Shown: piece by piece, positions 1 through 8,009 of the stretch
Layout: each line of letters starts with the position of its first letter
Position numbering within the stretch: position 1 is the stretch's first letter
Source of the DNA: CAYPHJ01 sp964410485
Lineage (GTDB): Bacteria > Desulfobacterota > Binatia > UBA9968
Assembly (NCBI GenBank): GCA_964410485.1
Contig: CAYPHJ010000037.1
Span: 1 to 40,407 of the forward strand
DNA: 40,407 nt
Direction of reading: 5' to 3'
The notes under the pieces: model-generated
The model's input: the letters and a program-made list of their open reading frames with translations, nothing else
Told to the model about the DNA's origin: nothing
Database searches by the model: none
Made by a program: the position numbers and the translations under genes

Positions 1-5
1 TGGCA

Positions 6-34
6 TTAGCTTTCGCACAACTTTCAGCTATAAT
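6..34 (+). promoter_or_regulatory. Putative sigma-70 promoter of the DAHP synthase gene
   Basis: A perfect TATAAT hexamer lies at 29-34. A weak -35 candidate (TTAGCT, 6-11) sits 17 bases upstream, and the start codon at 61 is about 20 bases beyond the expected transcription start. The -10 box is seen directly; the assignment is inference. Confidence 0.45.
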
Positions 35-60
35 CGGTCCCTTGTCTGGCGGACACTCAA

Positions 61-1140
61 ATGGAATACCGAACCGACGACTTGCGAATCAAGGAGATCA
101 AGGAACTCTTGCCCCCCGCGCATGTTCTGCGCGAGTTTCCGATCACACAGCGCGCCGCGCAAACGGTTTATGAAACTCGGCAAACCATTCACCGGATTCT
201 CCATGGAGCCGACGACCGTTTGTTGGCTATCATGGGTCCATGTTCCATCCATGACGTCAAAGCCGCGATGGAATACGGGAGTAACCTGAAGCAAGCTCGG
301 GACGCTCTGGCTGCCGATCTGCTGGTGGTCATGCGTGTTTACTTCGAGAAGCCGCGCACCACGGTAGGATGGAAAGGGCTGATCAACGATCCCCATCTCG
401 ACGGCAGCTTCCGGATCAACGAAGGTTTGCGCATAGCCCGCCAGCTGCTACTCGAGCTTAACGAGATGAGCATGCCAGCGGGATCAGAGTTCCTGGATAT
501 GATTACGCCCCAGTATATCGCCGATCTGGTCTCTTGGGGCGCCATAGGGGCGCGTACGACGGAAAGCCAGGTTCACCGCGAGCTCGCTTCGGGACTTTCA
601 TGTCCGGTGGGCTTTAAAAATGGCACCGACGGCAATGTGCGCATCGCGCTCGACGCGTTGCGCGCGGCCCAGGCGCCCCATCATTTTCTCTCGGTAACAA
701 AGGGCGGCCATTCGGCAATCGTCTCGACGACCGGCAACGAAGATTGCCACGTCATCTTGCGCGGCGGGAACCATCCAAATTACGACGCGGCGAGCGTCGA
801 CGGGGCGGCCAAGATTCTCGCGGCGGCCGGCATTCCGGCGCGGCTGATGATCGACTTCAGCCATGGTAACAGCTCCAAAGACCCGAAAAAGCAAGTCGAG
901 GTCGGACACGAGGTGGCGGCGCAAATTGCCGGCGGCGAATCACGGATCTTCGGTGTCATGGTTGAAAGCCATCTGAAGGCGGGTCGCCAGGATTTATTGC
1001 CTGGCAAGGAGCTCGTCTACGGGCTCAGCATCACCGACGCATGTGTTGGCTGGCAAGACAGCCGCGTGCTGCTCGACGAATTAGCGGAAGCCGTGCGCAA
1101 GCGCCGCCTCAAAGCCGCAGCCGAGAGTGAGAGTGAATAA
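61..1140 (+). CDS. aroG: 3-deoxy-7-phosphoheptulonate synthase (DAHP synthase, class I alpha)
   Basis: Condenses phosphoenolpyruvate with erythrose 4-phosphate, the first step of the shikimate pathway to aromatic amino acids, in the cytoplasm. The 359 residues match the length of the E. coli AroF/G/H type. Family blocks are seen in order: MGPCSIHD near residue 58, EKPRTTVGWKGL near 97, GARTTESQ near 165, GFKNGTDG near 187, and MVESHLKAGRQ near 300 followed by SITDACVGW. The N-terminal extension fits the feedback-regulated class. It stands alone behind its own promoter-like box. The ribosome site is weak (GGCGGA), but the ATG is followed at once by family-like sequence. Which aromatic amino acid inhibits it cannot be read from the sequence. 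Confidence 0.95.
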   Translation: MEYRTDDLRIKEIKELLPPAHVLREFPITQRAAQTVYETRQTIHRILHGADDRLLAIMGPCSIHDVKAAMEYGSNLKQARDALAADLLVVMRVYFEKPRTTVGWKGLINDPHLDGSFRINEGLRIARQLLLELNEMSMPAGSEFLDMITPQYIADLVSWGAIGARTTESQVHRELASGLSCPVGFKNGTDGNVRIALDALRAAQAPHHFLSVTKGGHSAIVSTTGNEDCHVILRGGNHPNYDAASVDGAAKILAAAGIPARLMIDFSHGNSSKDPKKQVEVGHEVAAQIAGGESRIFGVMVESHLKAGRQDLLPGKELVYGLSITDACVGWQDSRVLLDELAEAVRKRRLKAAAESESE

Positions 1141-1286
1141 GGGCTGGATTTCTCTAGAAGTGAGCCTGCGGCATACCGTTTGGATTTGAGCCCTCCTCCC
1201 CCACGAGACCATGTCTGTGGTTTGGGATCATGTTTGAAGACTCGAAACCTCTAGTCTCGCTTCTTTGAAGCTTTACGTTGAACATT

Positions 1287-1316
1287 GAAGCTCAGATTGA
1301 TTAATATCTGAGCTTC
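1287..1316. terminator. Perfect 11-bp hairpin between DAHP synthase and the antiporter
   Basis: GAAGCTCAGAT (1287-1297) and its exact reverse complement (1306-1316) flank an 8-base AT-rich loop. No T-run follows, so it may be a weak terminator, an mRNA-stabilising hairpin or an operator upstream of the antiporter gene at 1360. Confidence 0.4.
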
Positions 1317-1359
1317 AGACCGGATACGCCCAGCCGCGATTCTGTTCTGATCCATTCAC

Positions 1360-2829
1360 ATGATTACGATCGAACAAATACTCATCGTCGGGTCGATGTT
1401 TATTCTCGTGGCTGTCTTTGCCAACAAAGCATCGGAGAAATTCGGTGTCCCCGCGCTTTTGCTTTTTCTCGCGCTCGGCATGTTAGCCGGGTCCGAAGGG
1501 CCCGGCGGCATCGATTTTGATGATCCATGGCTGGCGCAAGCCCTGGGGGTGACGGCACTGGCGATCATCCTTTTTTCCGGCGGATTGGACACGCAGTGGT
1601 CCAGAGTGCGTCCCGTCGCGTTTAGCGGCGCTCTGCTTTCCACGATTGGAGTCGCCATCACCGCTGTTGCGGTGGGAGCAGCCGCATGGCTCGTGCTTGA
1701 TTTTACACTCTTGGAAGGAATGCTCCTGGGCGCGATTATGTCATCGACAGATGCCGCTGCGGTTTTTGCCGTCCTGCGGTCGCGCAATCTCGGGCTGCCC
1801 GAACGTGTTCAAAACCTCTTGGAGCTGGAATCGGGCAGCAACGATCCCATGGCCGTAGTCCTGACTATTTCCGTGATTACGCTCATCACGCAGCCGGACG
1901 TGAGCCCTGCCAGTCTGGCGATATGGTTGTTTGTCGTCCAGATGGCGCTCGGAGCCCTTCTAGGCTACCTGCTCGGCTGGTTTTTGGTTTGGGTCGTCAA
2001 TCACATCGGTCTCGAGACCGAGGGATTGTATCCGGCGCTGACTCTTTCGGCGGCACTGTTCATTTACGGAGCGATCACGTACGTCGGCGGCAACGGCTTT
2101 CTGGGTGTCTACATCGCCGGTTTGATAATGGGAAACAACGCCTTCGTCCACAAGAAAAGCCTTCTTCGTTTTCACGATGCCGCAGCCTGGTTTATGCAAA
2201 TCGTGATGTTCTTGATTTTGGGCCTTCAGGTTTATCCTTCTCGCCTCGTCCCGGTTTTGGGCACGGGATTGTTGCTTTCCGTGATTCTGATGTTTTTGGC
2301 GCGTCCCGTCGGGGTCTTTGTAACCCTTGCGTTCAGCCGGTTCGATCTGAAGGAGCGCATCTTGATCGCATGGGTCGGGCTGAGGGGCGCCGTGCCGATC
2401 ATTTTAGCCACCTTCCCCTATGTCACTGGGGTCCCACAGGCGGATGAGATTTTTAATATCGTGTTTTTTGTCGTTTTGACTTCTGTTTTACTGCAAGGAA
2501 CCTCGATTCCATTCGTCGTAAGACTGCTGGGGTTGGCGCGGCCCCAGCAGGTGCGGCCCAGGCACCCGCTCGAATTCGAAGAGAGCGAACAGATCCCGGC
2601 AACCATGATGGACTTCATTGTCCCATATAACTCCCCGGTGGCAGGCAAGGCCGTTATGGAGCTTGGTCTGCCGGAGGAGAGCGTCATCGCCCTGATCTCT
2701 CGAAATGACAAATACATCCTGCCTACGGGATCCACTGTTATTGAGCCTGGCGATGTTCTGTTGATCCTGCTGAACAAGGAGTCAATTGCCGAGATCAACA
2801 AAGTATTGGGAATGGTTCACGACGAATGA
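1360..2829 (+). CDS. Potassium/proton antiporter, CPA1 family (NhaP2-like) with C-terminal TrkA-C domain
   Basis: An inner-membrane cation/proton exchanger. Residues 1-390 form about 12-13 hydrophobic helices. They include a STDAAAVFAVLR block near residue 128, an ELESGSNDPMAVVLT block near 153 (acidic residues typical of the ion site) and a GLRGAVPIILA block near 334. Residues about 405-487 look like a TrkA-C/RCK ligand-binding domain, ending in a typical V-x-x-G-D-V-L-x-x-L pattern. E. coli NhaP2 (CvrA) is longer because of an extra C-terminal domain that is absent here. The probable job is K+ efflux and pH or osmotic control. It stands alone, and the exact ion is not readable from sequence. 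Confidence 0.88.
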   Translation: MITIEQILIVGSMFILVAVFANKASEKFGVPALLLFLALGMLAGSEGPGGIDFDDPWLAQALGVTALAIILFSGGLDTQWSRVRPVAFSGALLSTIGVAITAVAVGAAAWLVLDFTLLEGMLLGAIMSSTDAAAVFAVLRSRNLGLPERVQNLLELESGSNDPMAVVLTISVITLITQPDVSPASLAIWLFVVQMALGALLGYLLGWFLVWVVNHIGLETEGLYPALTLSAALFIYGAITYVGGNGFLGVYIAGLIMGNNAFVHKKSLLRFHDAAAWFMQIVMFLILGLQVYPSRLVPVLGTGLLLSVILMFLARPVGVFVTLAFSRFDLKERILIAWVGLRGAVPIILATFPYVTGVPQADEIFNIVFFVVLTSVLLQGTSIPFVVRLLGLARPQQVRPRHPLEFEESEQIPATMMDFIVPYNSPVAGKAVMELGLPEESVIALISRNDKYILPTGSTVIEPGDVLLILLNKESIAEINKVLGMVHDE

Positions 2830-2902
2830 CTGCAGGTGCCCAATAGCATTTAGCACACGGGATATGCCTCATGGTATAGGCACATAGCTTATGGCCAATG
2901 AC

Positions 2903-3475
2903 TTATGGTTTTAAGCCGCGCTTTATACGAACAATGCGTTTCAATAAGATGCCAGCCGCTTTGGCGGCGTCATAGTCATACGGGATGTGTACAAACCCAA
3001 AACGCACCGGCAGCCGCTGGCGCTCTAAAAAATCGAGCAAGACGTACATGGAATAATTACAGACATAGTCGCCAGCGCGGTTTGAACCTGTCGCGCTGCT
3101 ACCTAGCTTCAAGTCAAGTGTCGTCACATGGCTTGGAGCGCCACTCATCAGGATGGGTCTTGCTTCGGATTTCCTATCGGTTCGCCGCCTGTTCACGGCC
3201 CGGTTCTCGACTCGCAAAACCTCGCCGCTGGAACACTGTCCGAGCCCCAAGATCACATCGGGCTGGTACGTTCTAACGGCTGCAACAAATTGACGCCTGT
3301 CAAACCTGACCGGAAAGACAATTTTTCGCAGGCACGACCATTGCGGGAGTTTACGGAGAATTTCGGTGGTGACGTTTTGCCGATACTGCAGGTACGATCC
3401 AAAACCGTAGACGAGAATGCGCGCTTCGCGCCTGCGAAGTGAGCTCCGACTTTGCCTCTTAAGTCTCACCCTCAC
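2903..3475 (-). CDS. Pyroglutamyl-peptidase I-like protein (peptidase C15)
   Basis: The family removes N-terminal pyroglutamate from peptides in the cytoplasm. The 190-residue protein has the Rossmann-like start ILVYGFGSY near residue 20. The three expected catalytic positions are visible: the Glu in SGEVLRVENRAVN (near 83-91), the Cys in GDYVCNYSMY and the His in FGFVHIPY, in the right order and spacing. It is slightly shorter than usual (about 200-215). The start is a GTG (3475 or 3469) and upstream sequence is repetitive, so it is uncertain. The flanking genes have no clear link to it. The substrate may be different, because this is a divergent member. Confidence 0.75.
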   Translation of the reverse strand: MRVRLKRQSRSSLRRREARILVYGFGSYLQYRQNVTTEILRKLPQWSCLRKIVFPVRFDRRQFVAAVRTYQPDVILGLGQCSSGEVLRVENRAVNRRRTDRKSEARPILMSGAPSHVTTLDLKLGSSATGSNRAGDYVCNYSMYVLLDFLERQRLPVRFGFVHIPYDYDAAKAAGILLKRIVRIKRGLKP

Positions 3476-3560
3476 CCTCGCCCCTCTCCCGCGAGCCGGA
3501 GGACAGATCAGCCCAGCTGAAGCGGGCGAGAGAAGTTATTGGTACCTGCATCGATTCGCC

Positions 3561-3596
3561 TGGAACGTTTGGAACGGCTGGAACGATTGGAACCCG
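3561..3596. repeat. Four tandem 9-bp repeats (TGGAACGNN)
   Basis: TGGAACGTT, TGGAACGGC, TGGAACGAT and TGGAACCCG follow each other without gaps between the C15 peptidase and DUF2235 genes. The related motif GAACCTTGAAC follows at 3607-3617 and recurs at 16515-16525. It looks like an intergenic minisatellite. Confidence 0.7.
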
Positions 3597-3637
3597 CTCC
3601 TACTTGGAACCTTGAACCTTTCAACCGTCTCGACAAA

Positions 3638-4654
3638 TTAAATAGCCGGCAAGCCGTCGTTTTGCGGCTCGTAGGTGCGGTTTTCGTTTCGACGTTTCTG
3701 CACCGAATCGTCGATGATCTCCTTGCCAAAGCTCGTTGCGCCGATGGAGCGGTAGTGCCGCGGGTGTCTCTTCGCGTACAAACCGCCGAGAAACTGGGCA
3801 TAGGAATCGGTCAATGTCCCGAGGTAATTCCTCTCGCCGAGCTGGACCCGAGAGAGTTCGAGCCCCAGAGCTGACGCGTTGTCCTGCATCCATCGCAAGC
3901 TGATATCGGATAATCGTCGGTCGGAATAGCCGCCGCCGATGTCGCTGTGGGCACCGACGAACCACCGCTGCTCGATCACCTGAACCGGTTTTTCGCTCGG
4001 GTCCCATAGACAAACGTCATAATCGATCCGATGTTCATCGACGGCGATCGCGTGATACGCGTTTTCAACAATGCCGCTCAATTTCGTATCGTGGAACTCA
4101 TAAAACCTGGCATTGAACTCTCTCACGACATCCAGCGGTATGCCCAACGCGCCCACCGTGTCCCACACGCCGAGAAACTTGATTTTGATTTCCCGGGAGA
4201 ACAACGAGCGAAAAAGCCTGGCCGTCGTTGAATCGGGGCCGTCGTCGCGCGTGCGATAGATCCCATAGGCGATGCCAACGCGCAAAGCCATCTGCTTGCG
4301 GTCAACCAAGCCACAGTTGCGAATCATACCGACCAGACTTCTTGCGGTATAGGCGCCTCGGCTAAATCCGAGGACGTACACCTCGTCACCTTCTTCGTAC
4401 GTTTCGGCAAGAAACTTATACCCTTGAATAATATTAGTCTCCAGGCCGAGCCCGAACGCGCCGGCGACCTCGGTGTATGGTACGGTTCCGACTCCGGGAT
4501 CATACCATTTCACCTGTCGGGTCCCGTCAGCTGCGACATCATGCACCGATTTGTAGAATCGACTTACGTTCGTTTCGATTTGCTCATCGGCAGGAAGCAT
4601 TTCGTCGGCGGGTTTATTCCACGTCCCATCGAAGCACACAACAATCCTCTTCAT
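3638..4654 (-). CDS. DUF2235 domain hydrolase (phospholipase-like, Tle1-related)
   Basis: The protein opens with MKRIVVCFDGTWNKP, the hallmark of DUF2235, and carries the nucleophile elbow GFSRGAYTARSL near residue 97, so it is an alpha/beta-hydrolase of the family that includes type VI secretion phospholipase effectors. The ATG at 4654 is chosen because AGGGG lies 8 bases upstream; the longer frame would run into the neighbouring LLM gene. It is about 338 residues long. No VgrG, PAAR or immunity gene is nearby, so a secreted-toxin role is not supported and a housekeeping lipase or esterase is as likely. It lies 67 bases downstream of the LLM oxidoreductase on the same strand and may be cotranscribed. 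Confidence 0.8.
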   Translation of the reverse strand: MKRIVVCFDGTWNKPADEMLPADEQIETNVSRFYKSVHDVAADGTRQVKWYDPGVGTVPYTEVAGAFGLGLETNIIQGYKFLAETYEEGDEVYVLGFSRGAYTARSLVGMIRNCGLVDRKQMALRVGIAYGIYRTRDDGPDSTTARLFRSLFSREIKIKFLGVWDTVGALGIPLDVVREFNARFYEFHDTKLSGIVENAYHAIAVDEHRIDYDVCLWDPSEKPVQVIEQRWFVGAHSDIGGGYSDRRLSDISLRWMQDNASALGLELSRVQLGERNYLGTLTDSYAQFLGGLYAKRHPRHYRSIGATSFGKEIIDDSVQKRRNENRTYEPQNDGLPAI

Positions 4655-4721
4655 TCTGTTTTCCCCTGTATCTATGCCCGTGCGCTTACCTGTATGTCGG
4701 CGGGGCGACGCCGAGGAAGAT

Positions 4722-5618
4722 TCAAGCAGGCGGGCAAAAATCGGCGACGGCTGGAATGACTTCCCGGCCCATGATCTCAATCGGTGTGATTTCGTCCACC
4801 TGGTTCAAGGAAACAATCAAGTGATCGATGCCGGCCTCACTCAACTCTTCGCAAACGTCGATTGCTTCATTGCTGCTCATAGCGCCCGGACGCAAATCGA
4901 AGAAAGTCAGCGCGGTGCGTTCTATTTCGTCATAAGACCGTCCCAGGTCATCGCAGTGCAGTCGCAGCACCGCCAGCTTGGCCCGAATGGTCTCCATTCC
5001 CACATCAAACGCGTAGAGATTACACGCATCGGCGTATTGGGCCACTAGCCGCAACGTCTTGGTTTCGCCCGCACCGCCCACCATGATCGGAGGATGCGGC
5101 TTGGCAATCGGCTGGGGCGAGTTGAGGGTTTCGGTAAGCTGATAATGCCTGCCCTGAAAAGGAGCTACGTTACCGGACCACATCTGATGCGCAATCTGTA
5201 AGGTTTCCTCCAGCCGTTCGAAACGTTCCTTTCTCGAGGGAAAGGGCACGCCCAGACCTACGCACTCGCGCTCGTACCAGGCAGCGCCGATCCCGAAATA
5301 GGTCCGCCCCCCCGAAAGAACATCGAGGGTCGTCGCGGTCTTGACCAGGATTCCGGGGTGCCGGTAAATCACACCGGTTACCAGTGTTCCCAGAGTGATG
5401 CGCTGCGTGACAGAGGCCAAAAAAGATAGCGTGCTGTAGGCTTCGAGCATCGGCTCCTCTGGTTTTCCGATCATTTCGATCTGAAAGAAATGATCCATCA
5501 CCCACAGGCTCGAGAAAGCCGCCGCTTCGGCTGACCGGCCGATGCGCATCAGCTTGGGACCGATCTCAGGCGCTCCACCAGGCCAGGTGAAGGAGGGAAT
5601 TTGAAGCCCTATACGCAT
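4722..5618 (-). CDS. LLM class F420-dependent oxidoreductase (Rv1855c-like family)
   Basis: A TIM-barrel luciferase-like monooxygenase-family enzyme that would use F420 or FMN to reduce or oxidise an unknown small molecule in the cytoplasm. The 298 residues match family length. Typical blocks are MRIGLQIPSFTWPGG at the N-terminus, SLWVMDHFFQI near 38, LGTLVTGVIYRHPG near 75, a TLDVLSGGRTYFGIGAAWYERE block near 97, and PPIMVGGAGETKTLRLVAQYADACN near 176. These resemble the TIGR03560 family. F420 against FMN cannot be decided from the window, which holds no F420 biosynthesis gene. Confidence 0.9.
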   Translation of the reverse strand: MRIGLQIPSFTWPGGAPEIGPKLMRIGRSAEAAAFSSLWVMDHFFQIEMIGKPEEPMLEAYSTLSFLASVTQRITLGTLVTGVIYRHPGILVKTATTLDVLSGGRTYFGIGAAWYERECVGLGVPFPSRKERFERLEETLQIAHQMWSGNVAPFQGRHYQLTETLNSPQPIAKPHPPIMVGGAGETKTLRLVAQYADACNLYAFDVGMETIRAKLAVLRLHCDDLGRSYDEIERTALTFFDLRPGAMSSNEAIDVCEELSEAGIDHLIVSLNQVDEITPIEIMGREVIPAVADFCPPA

Positions 5619-5728
5619 GGCAAGCCTCCCGCCGCCAGTATACTTGATTTTAAAGGCCAGGAAACGAGCTTAGCCGGGAGCGCTCTTGATTTTGTTCGCC
5701 AGTAAGGCATAAAGATTCAACACCTAAG

Positions 5729-5740
5729 GGCCTTCGGGCC
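5729..5740 (+). promoter_or_regulatory. UUCG-tetraloop hairpin just before the binding-protein gene
   Basis: GGCC-TTCG-GGCC forms a small, very stable hairpin that ends 14 bases before the ATG at 5755, beside the GGAAAGAGA ribosome-binding region. It may limit or protect translation initiation. No T-run follows, so it is not an obvious terminator. Confidence 0.4.
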
Positions 5741-5754
5741 GGAAAGAGAATGTT

Positions 5755-6813
5755 ATGAAGCGTCGTCGAACAAGTATTACTGTGTTTTCTTATCTTTCGG
5801 CTGTCCTGATTTCGCTGTCGATTGTGTCCTCGTCCAAGGCGCAGTCCGATCAATTTTATAAGGGGAAACAGGTGCGAATCATTGTGGGACTGAGTACCGG
5901 TGGGGGCTACGATCGCGCCGCGCGGTTATTGGCGCGCTATATCGGCAGGTACATCCCCGGCGAGCCGGCGGTCCTCGTTCAAAATATGCCGGGGGCGGCA
6001 TCCGCCATCGCGGCAAACTACGTCTGGAGTGTGGCAAAGCCGGATGGTCTGACCCTCCTGATGCCGCACAACAATCTCTACTTGAGCCAGCTTTCCGGGC
6101 AAAAGGAAGTAAAGTTTGACTTGACGAAATTTCACTGGATCGGCTCGCTGGAAAACGATGATATGATGATTTTTGGACGATCCGATGCACCGGTCAAATC
6201 GGTGTCGGATATCATCAGGACCAAAGAATCACCGAAGTGCGGTTCCACGGGTGTCGGCAGTTCCGATTACGTCATTGCCAAAATCCTTGAAGATACGGTC
6301 GGAGCCAAAGTCACCACCGTCACGGGTTATCCCGGGAGCAGTGAGATCGCGCTTGCGCTGGAGCGTGGAGAGGTGGCCTGTATGGGACTCACCATCTCAA
6401 CTTATTTTTCACGCGAGCCCTTTTTAACCTGGACGAAGAAACAATTCGTCCGCTTCTGGGCGCAAAGCGGGCGAAAGCAAGATCCCCGGGTTCCCGACAC
6501 CCCAACCATCTATGAACTGATGGACCAACACAAGACTCCGCCGACAAGGCGCCGCGTCGCTCAGGCGATGGTGCAAGGAGGAGAGTGGGCTCGACCGATG
6601 ATGGCGCCGCCCGCAACACCTGCGGAACGCGTGGCTCTGCTTCGCGCTGCGTATCAAAAGGCGGTGGCGGATCCTCAACTGATCGCTGAAGCCAAGAAGC
6701 TGAGAATTGACGTAACGCCTAACCGCGGAGAAAATTTGCAAGCCCTGGTGAAGGAGGTCATGAATCAACCGCCCGAGGTTGTCGAGCAAATCAAAAAATT
6801 GTTCGTCCAGTAA
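5755..6813 (+). CDS. Tripartite tricarboxylate transporter substrate-binding protein (Bug/TctC family)
   Basis: A periplasmic solute receptor for a TctA/TctB-type carrier. A signal peptide (residues 1-29, ending SSKAQ) precedes the Bug-family start YKGKQVRIIVGLSTGGGYD. QNMPGAASAIAANYVW near 80 and the STGVGSSDYV block near 164 fit the ligand-binding loops. The length (352) is slightly above the usual 320-330. No tctA or tctB gene is adjacent, so it is an orphan receptor, which is common in lineages with many Bug paralogues. The ligand, probably a carboxylate, is unknown. A UUCG hairpin sits just before the ribosome site. Confidence 0.88.
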   Translation: MKRRRTSITVFSYLSAVLISLSIVSSSKAQSDQFYKGKQVRIIVGLSTGGGYDRAARLLARYIGRYIPGEPAVLVQNMPGAASAIAANYVWSVAKPDGLTLLMPHNNLYLSQLSGQKEVKFDLTKFHWIGSLENDDMMIFGRSDAPVKSVSDIIRTKESPKCGSTGVGSSDYVIAKILEDTVGAKVTTVTGYPGSSEIALALERGEVACMGLTISTYFSREPFLTWTKKQFVRFWAQSGRKQDPRVPDTPTIYELMDQHKTPPTRRRVAQAMVQGGEWARPMMAPPATPAERVALLRAAYQKAVADPQLIAEAKKLRIDVTPNRGENLQALVKEVMNQPPEVVEQIKKLFVQ

Positions 6814-6972
6814 GGTTGTGGGCGGGATCCGGCGCGTGAGCACTGCGCCGGCAGCGCGCCAAACACTGGACTTTGCACGTGGCTTTTTGCCGAATTCGGC
6901 GCCCTTGTCATTTATGAGGCTTTCGGCAATAGTCTCTGGATGAGCAGTAAGAGAACTGAGGAGGGCCTGTCG

Positions 6973-7587
6973 ATGATCCGATCGTCCCTTGTTAGGTGTG
7001 TCCTTTTAGTGGGGCTGCTTTTAGCCGCCGGCTGTGCGGCATTTCATACGAGCGGCGCTGTTCAGTCCGGCCGCAATGCCCTGATAAGGGGTGAGCCCAA
7101 GGCAGCTATCGCCCACTTTCGCGGCGCCGCTGAAGCTAATCCGCAATATCGCTACCCCAATGAGCTGCAAACAGGTGTCTGGACCTACCTGGGTCGCGCC
7201 TACTACGAAGCCGGCAATTATCCGGAAGCTTTGCGTTCCCTCGACCGCGCTTTGTCAATCCATAAGGAGGATCACATCGCCCGCCTCTATCATGGATTGG
7301 CTCTGTTGCAGTCAGCTGATCAAAAAACCGGGCGGGCTGAAGCTGAAAGTGGGCTCAGGGGACTCCGTATTTTGCTCGAACGCTTGACGGCCAACATGTT
7401 TGAGGGAGCTTACTGGGACCCGGCCGGGAGACTTCGCTCCGATCTACGCCAGGCGTTGACCGGTAATGGCGCGCTGCCGACGGCGGAGTTTATCTCTGTG
7501 GCGCAGCGCATCGGTAGCTCGTTTGACATTGAACCGGATCGCAAGACCAGAGACGAGGCAGCCGATAAGTTCCGCACCGACCCCTGA
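6973..7587 (+). CDS. TPR-containing lipoprotein
   Basis: The signal sequence MIRSSLVRCVLLVGLLLAAGCAAF ends in a lipobox (LAAGC), so the mature protein should be lipid-anchored. Residues about 35-110 hold two or three tetratricopeptide-like helical pairs (GRNALIRGEPKAAIAHFRGA and GRAYYEAGNYPEALRSLDRA), a protein-interaction fold. The ATG at 6973 is preferred over 6940 because AGGAGGG lies just upstream and the signal peptide then starts properly. The partner is unknown. It lies upstream of the formate dehydrogenase operon but is separated by a palindrome-bearing gap, so a functional link is not shown. Confidence 0.75.
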   Translation: MIRSSLVRCVLLVGLLLAAGCAAFHTSGAVQSGRNALIRGEPKAAIAHFRGAAEANPQYRYPNELQTGVWTYLGRAYYEAGNYPEALRSLDRALSIHKEDHIARLYHGLALLQSADQKTGRAEAESGLRGLRILLERLTANMFEGAYWDPAGRLRSDLRQALTGNGALPTAEFISVAQRIGSSFDIEPDRKTRDEAADKFRTDP

Positions 7588-7623
7588 GGCTCTGGTTCCG
7601 GTTTCGGCAGTAGCTGTAGCGTG

Positions 7624-7653
7624 GGTGTGCACACCGGTTTTGGTGTGCACACC
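7624..7653. repeat. Two identical 12-bp palindromes, operator-like
   Basis: GGTGTGCACACC occurs at 7624-7635 and again at 7642-7653, centres 18 bases apart, with only GGTTTT between. Each copy is a perfect palindrome. They lie between the lipoprotein gene and the formate dehydrogenase operon, which suits a dimeric regulator's double operator. A fold-back terminator is the alternative, but there is no T-run. Confidence 0.6.
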
Positions 7654-7766
7654 ATGATTATTGCCATATGCCGCCCGCCACGTGCCATGATCAGGCACTC
7701 CTCTTGCGTTCACGTTATCGCTGCAGATAGATTGGGTTAAGACACTTCAGTTCGTTCTCTTCACTC

Positions 7767-8009
7767 ATGGCGGACAGGCGAAAACAGATCACCGGCCGTA
7801 TCATAGCAGTCCAGGAACAGCGTTTCCGCTTGATGGTCGATGACGGCCGTGGCTTTCTCTTAACTGCGGCCAAGCGCAGCGTTGACCTGATCGAGCTTGC
7901 CCGGCTCCAGAATTCTGGCGAGCCCGTGCGTGTTGCCTACACGGGCGAGCCCAATTTGGCATCGGGAGTGGCTTATTCGGTCCGGCCGGTCTCCCATCAT
8001 CGTTCGTGA
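7767..8009 (+). CDS. Small conserved-looking protein ahead of formate dehydrogenase, possible OB-like beta barrel
   Basis: An 80-residue protein with alternating beta-strand character (RKQITGRIIAVQEQRFRLMV, then DDGRGFLLTAAKR, then PVRVAYTGEPN), resembling a small OB- or SH3-like barrel. I do not recognise a named family. Its TGA overlaps the GTG start of the formate dehydrogenase gene (GTGA at 8006-8009), so translation is probably coupled. No strong ribosome site is seen before its ATG. It may be a small accessory protein of the enzyme; that is inference from position only. Confidence 0.6.
   Translation: MADRRKQITGRIIAVQEQRFRLMVDDGRGFLLTAAKRSVDLIELARLQNSGEPVRVAYTGEPNLASGVAYSVRPVSHHRS

Noticed and set aside
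3465..3540. CCCTCACCCTCGCCCCTCTCCC stretch as a CRISPR or REP element
   Set aside because: Only one copy with no regular spacing, and no strong stem. It may be a degenerate dispersed repeat but cannot be supported.
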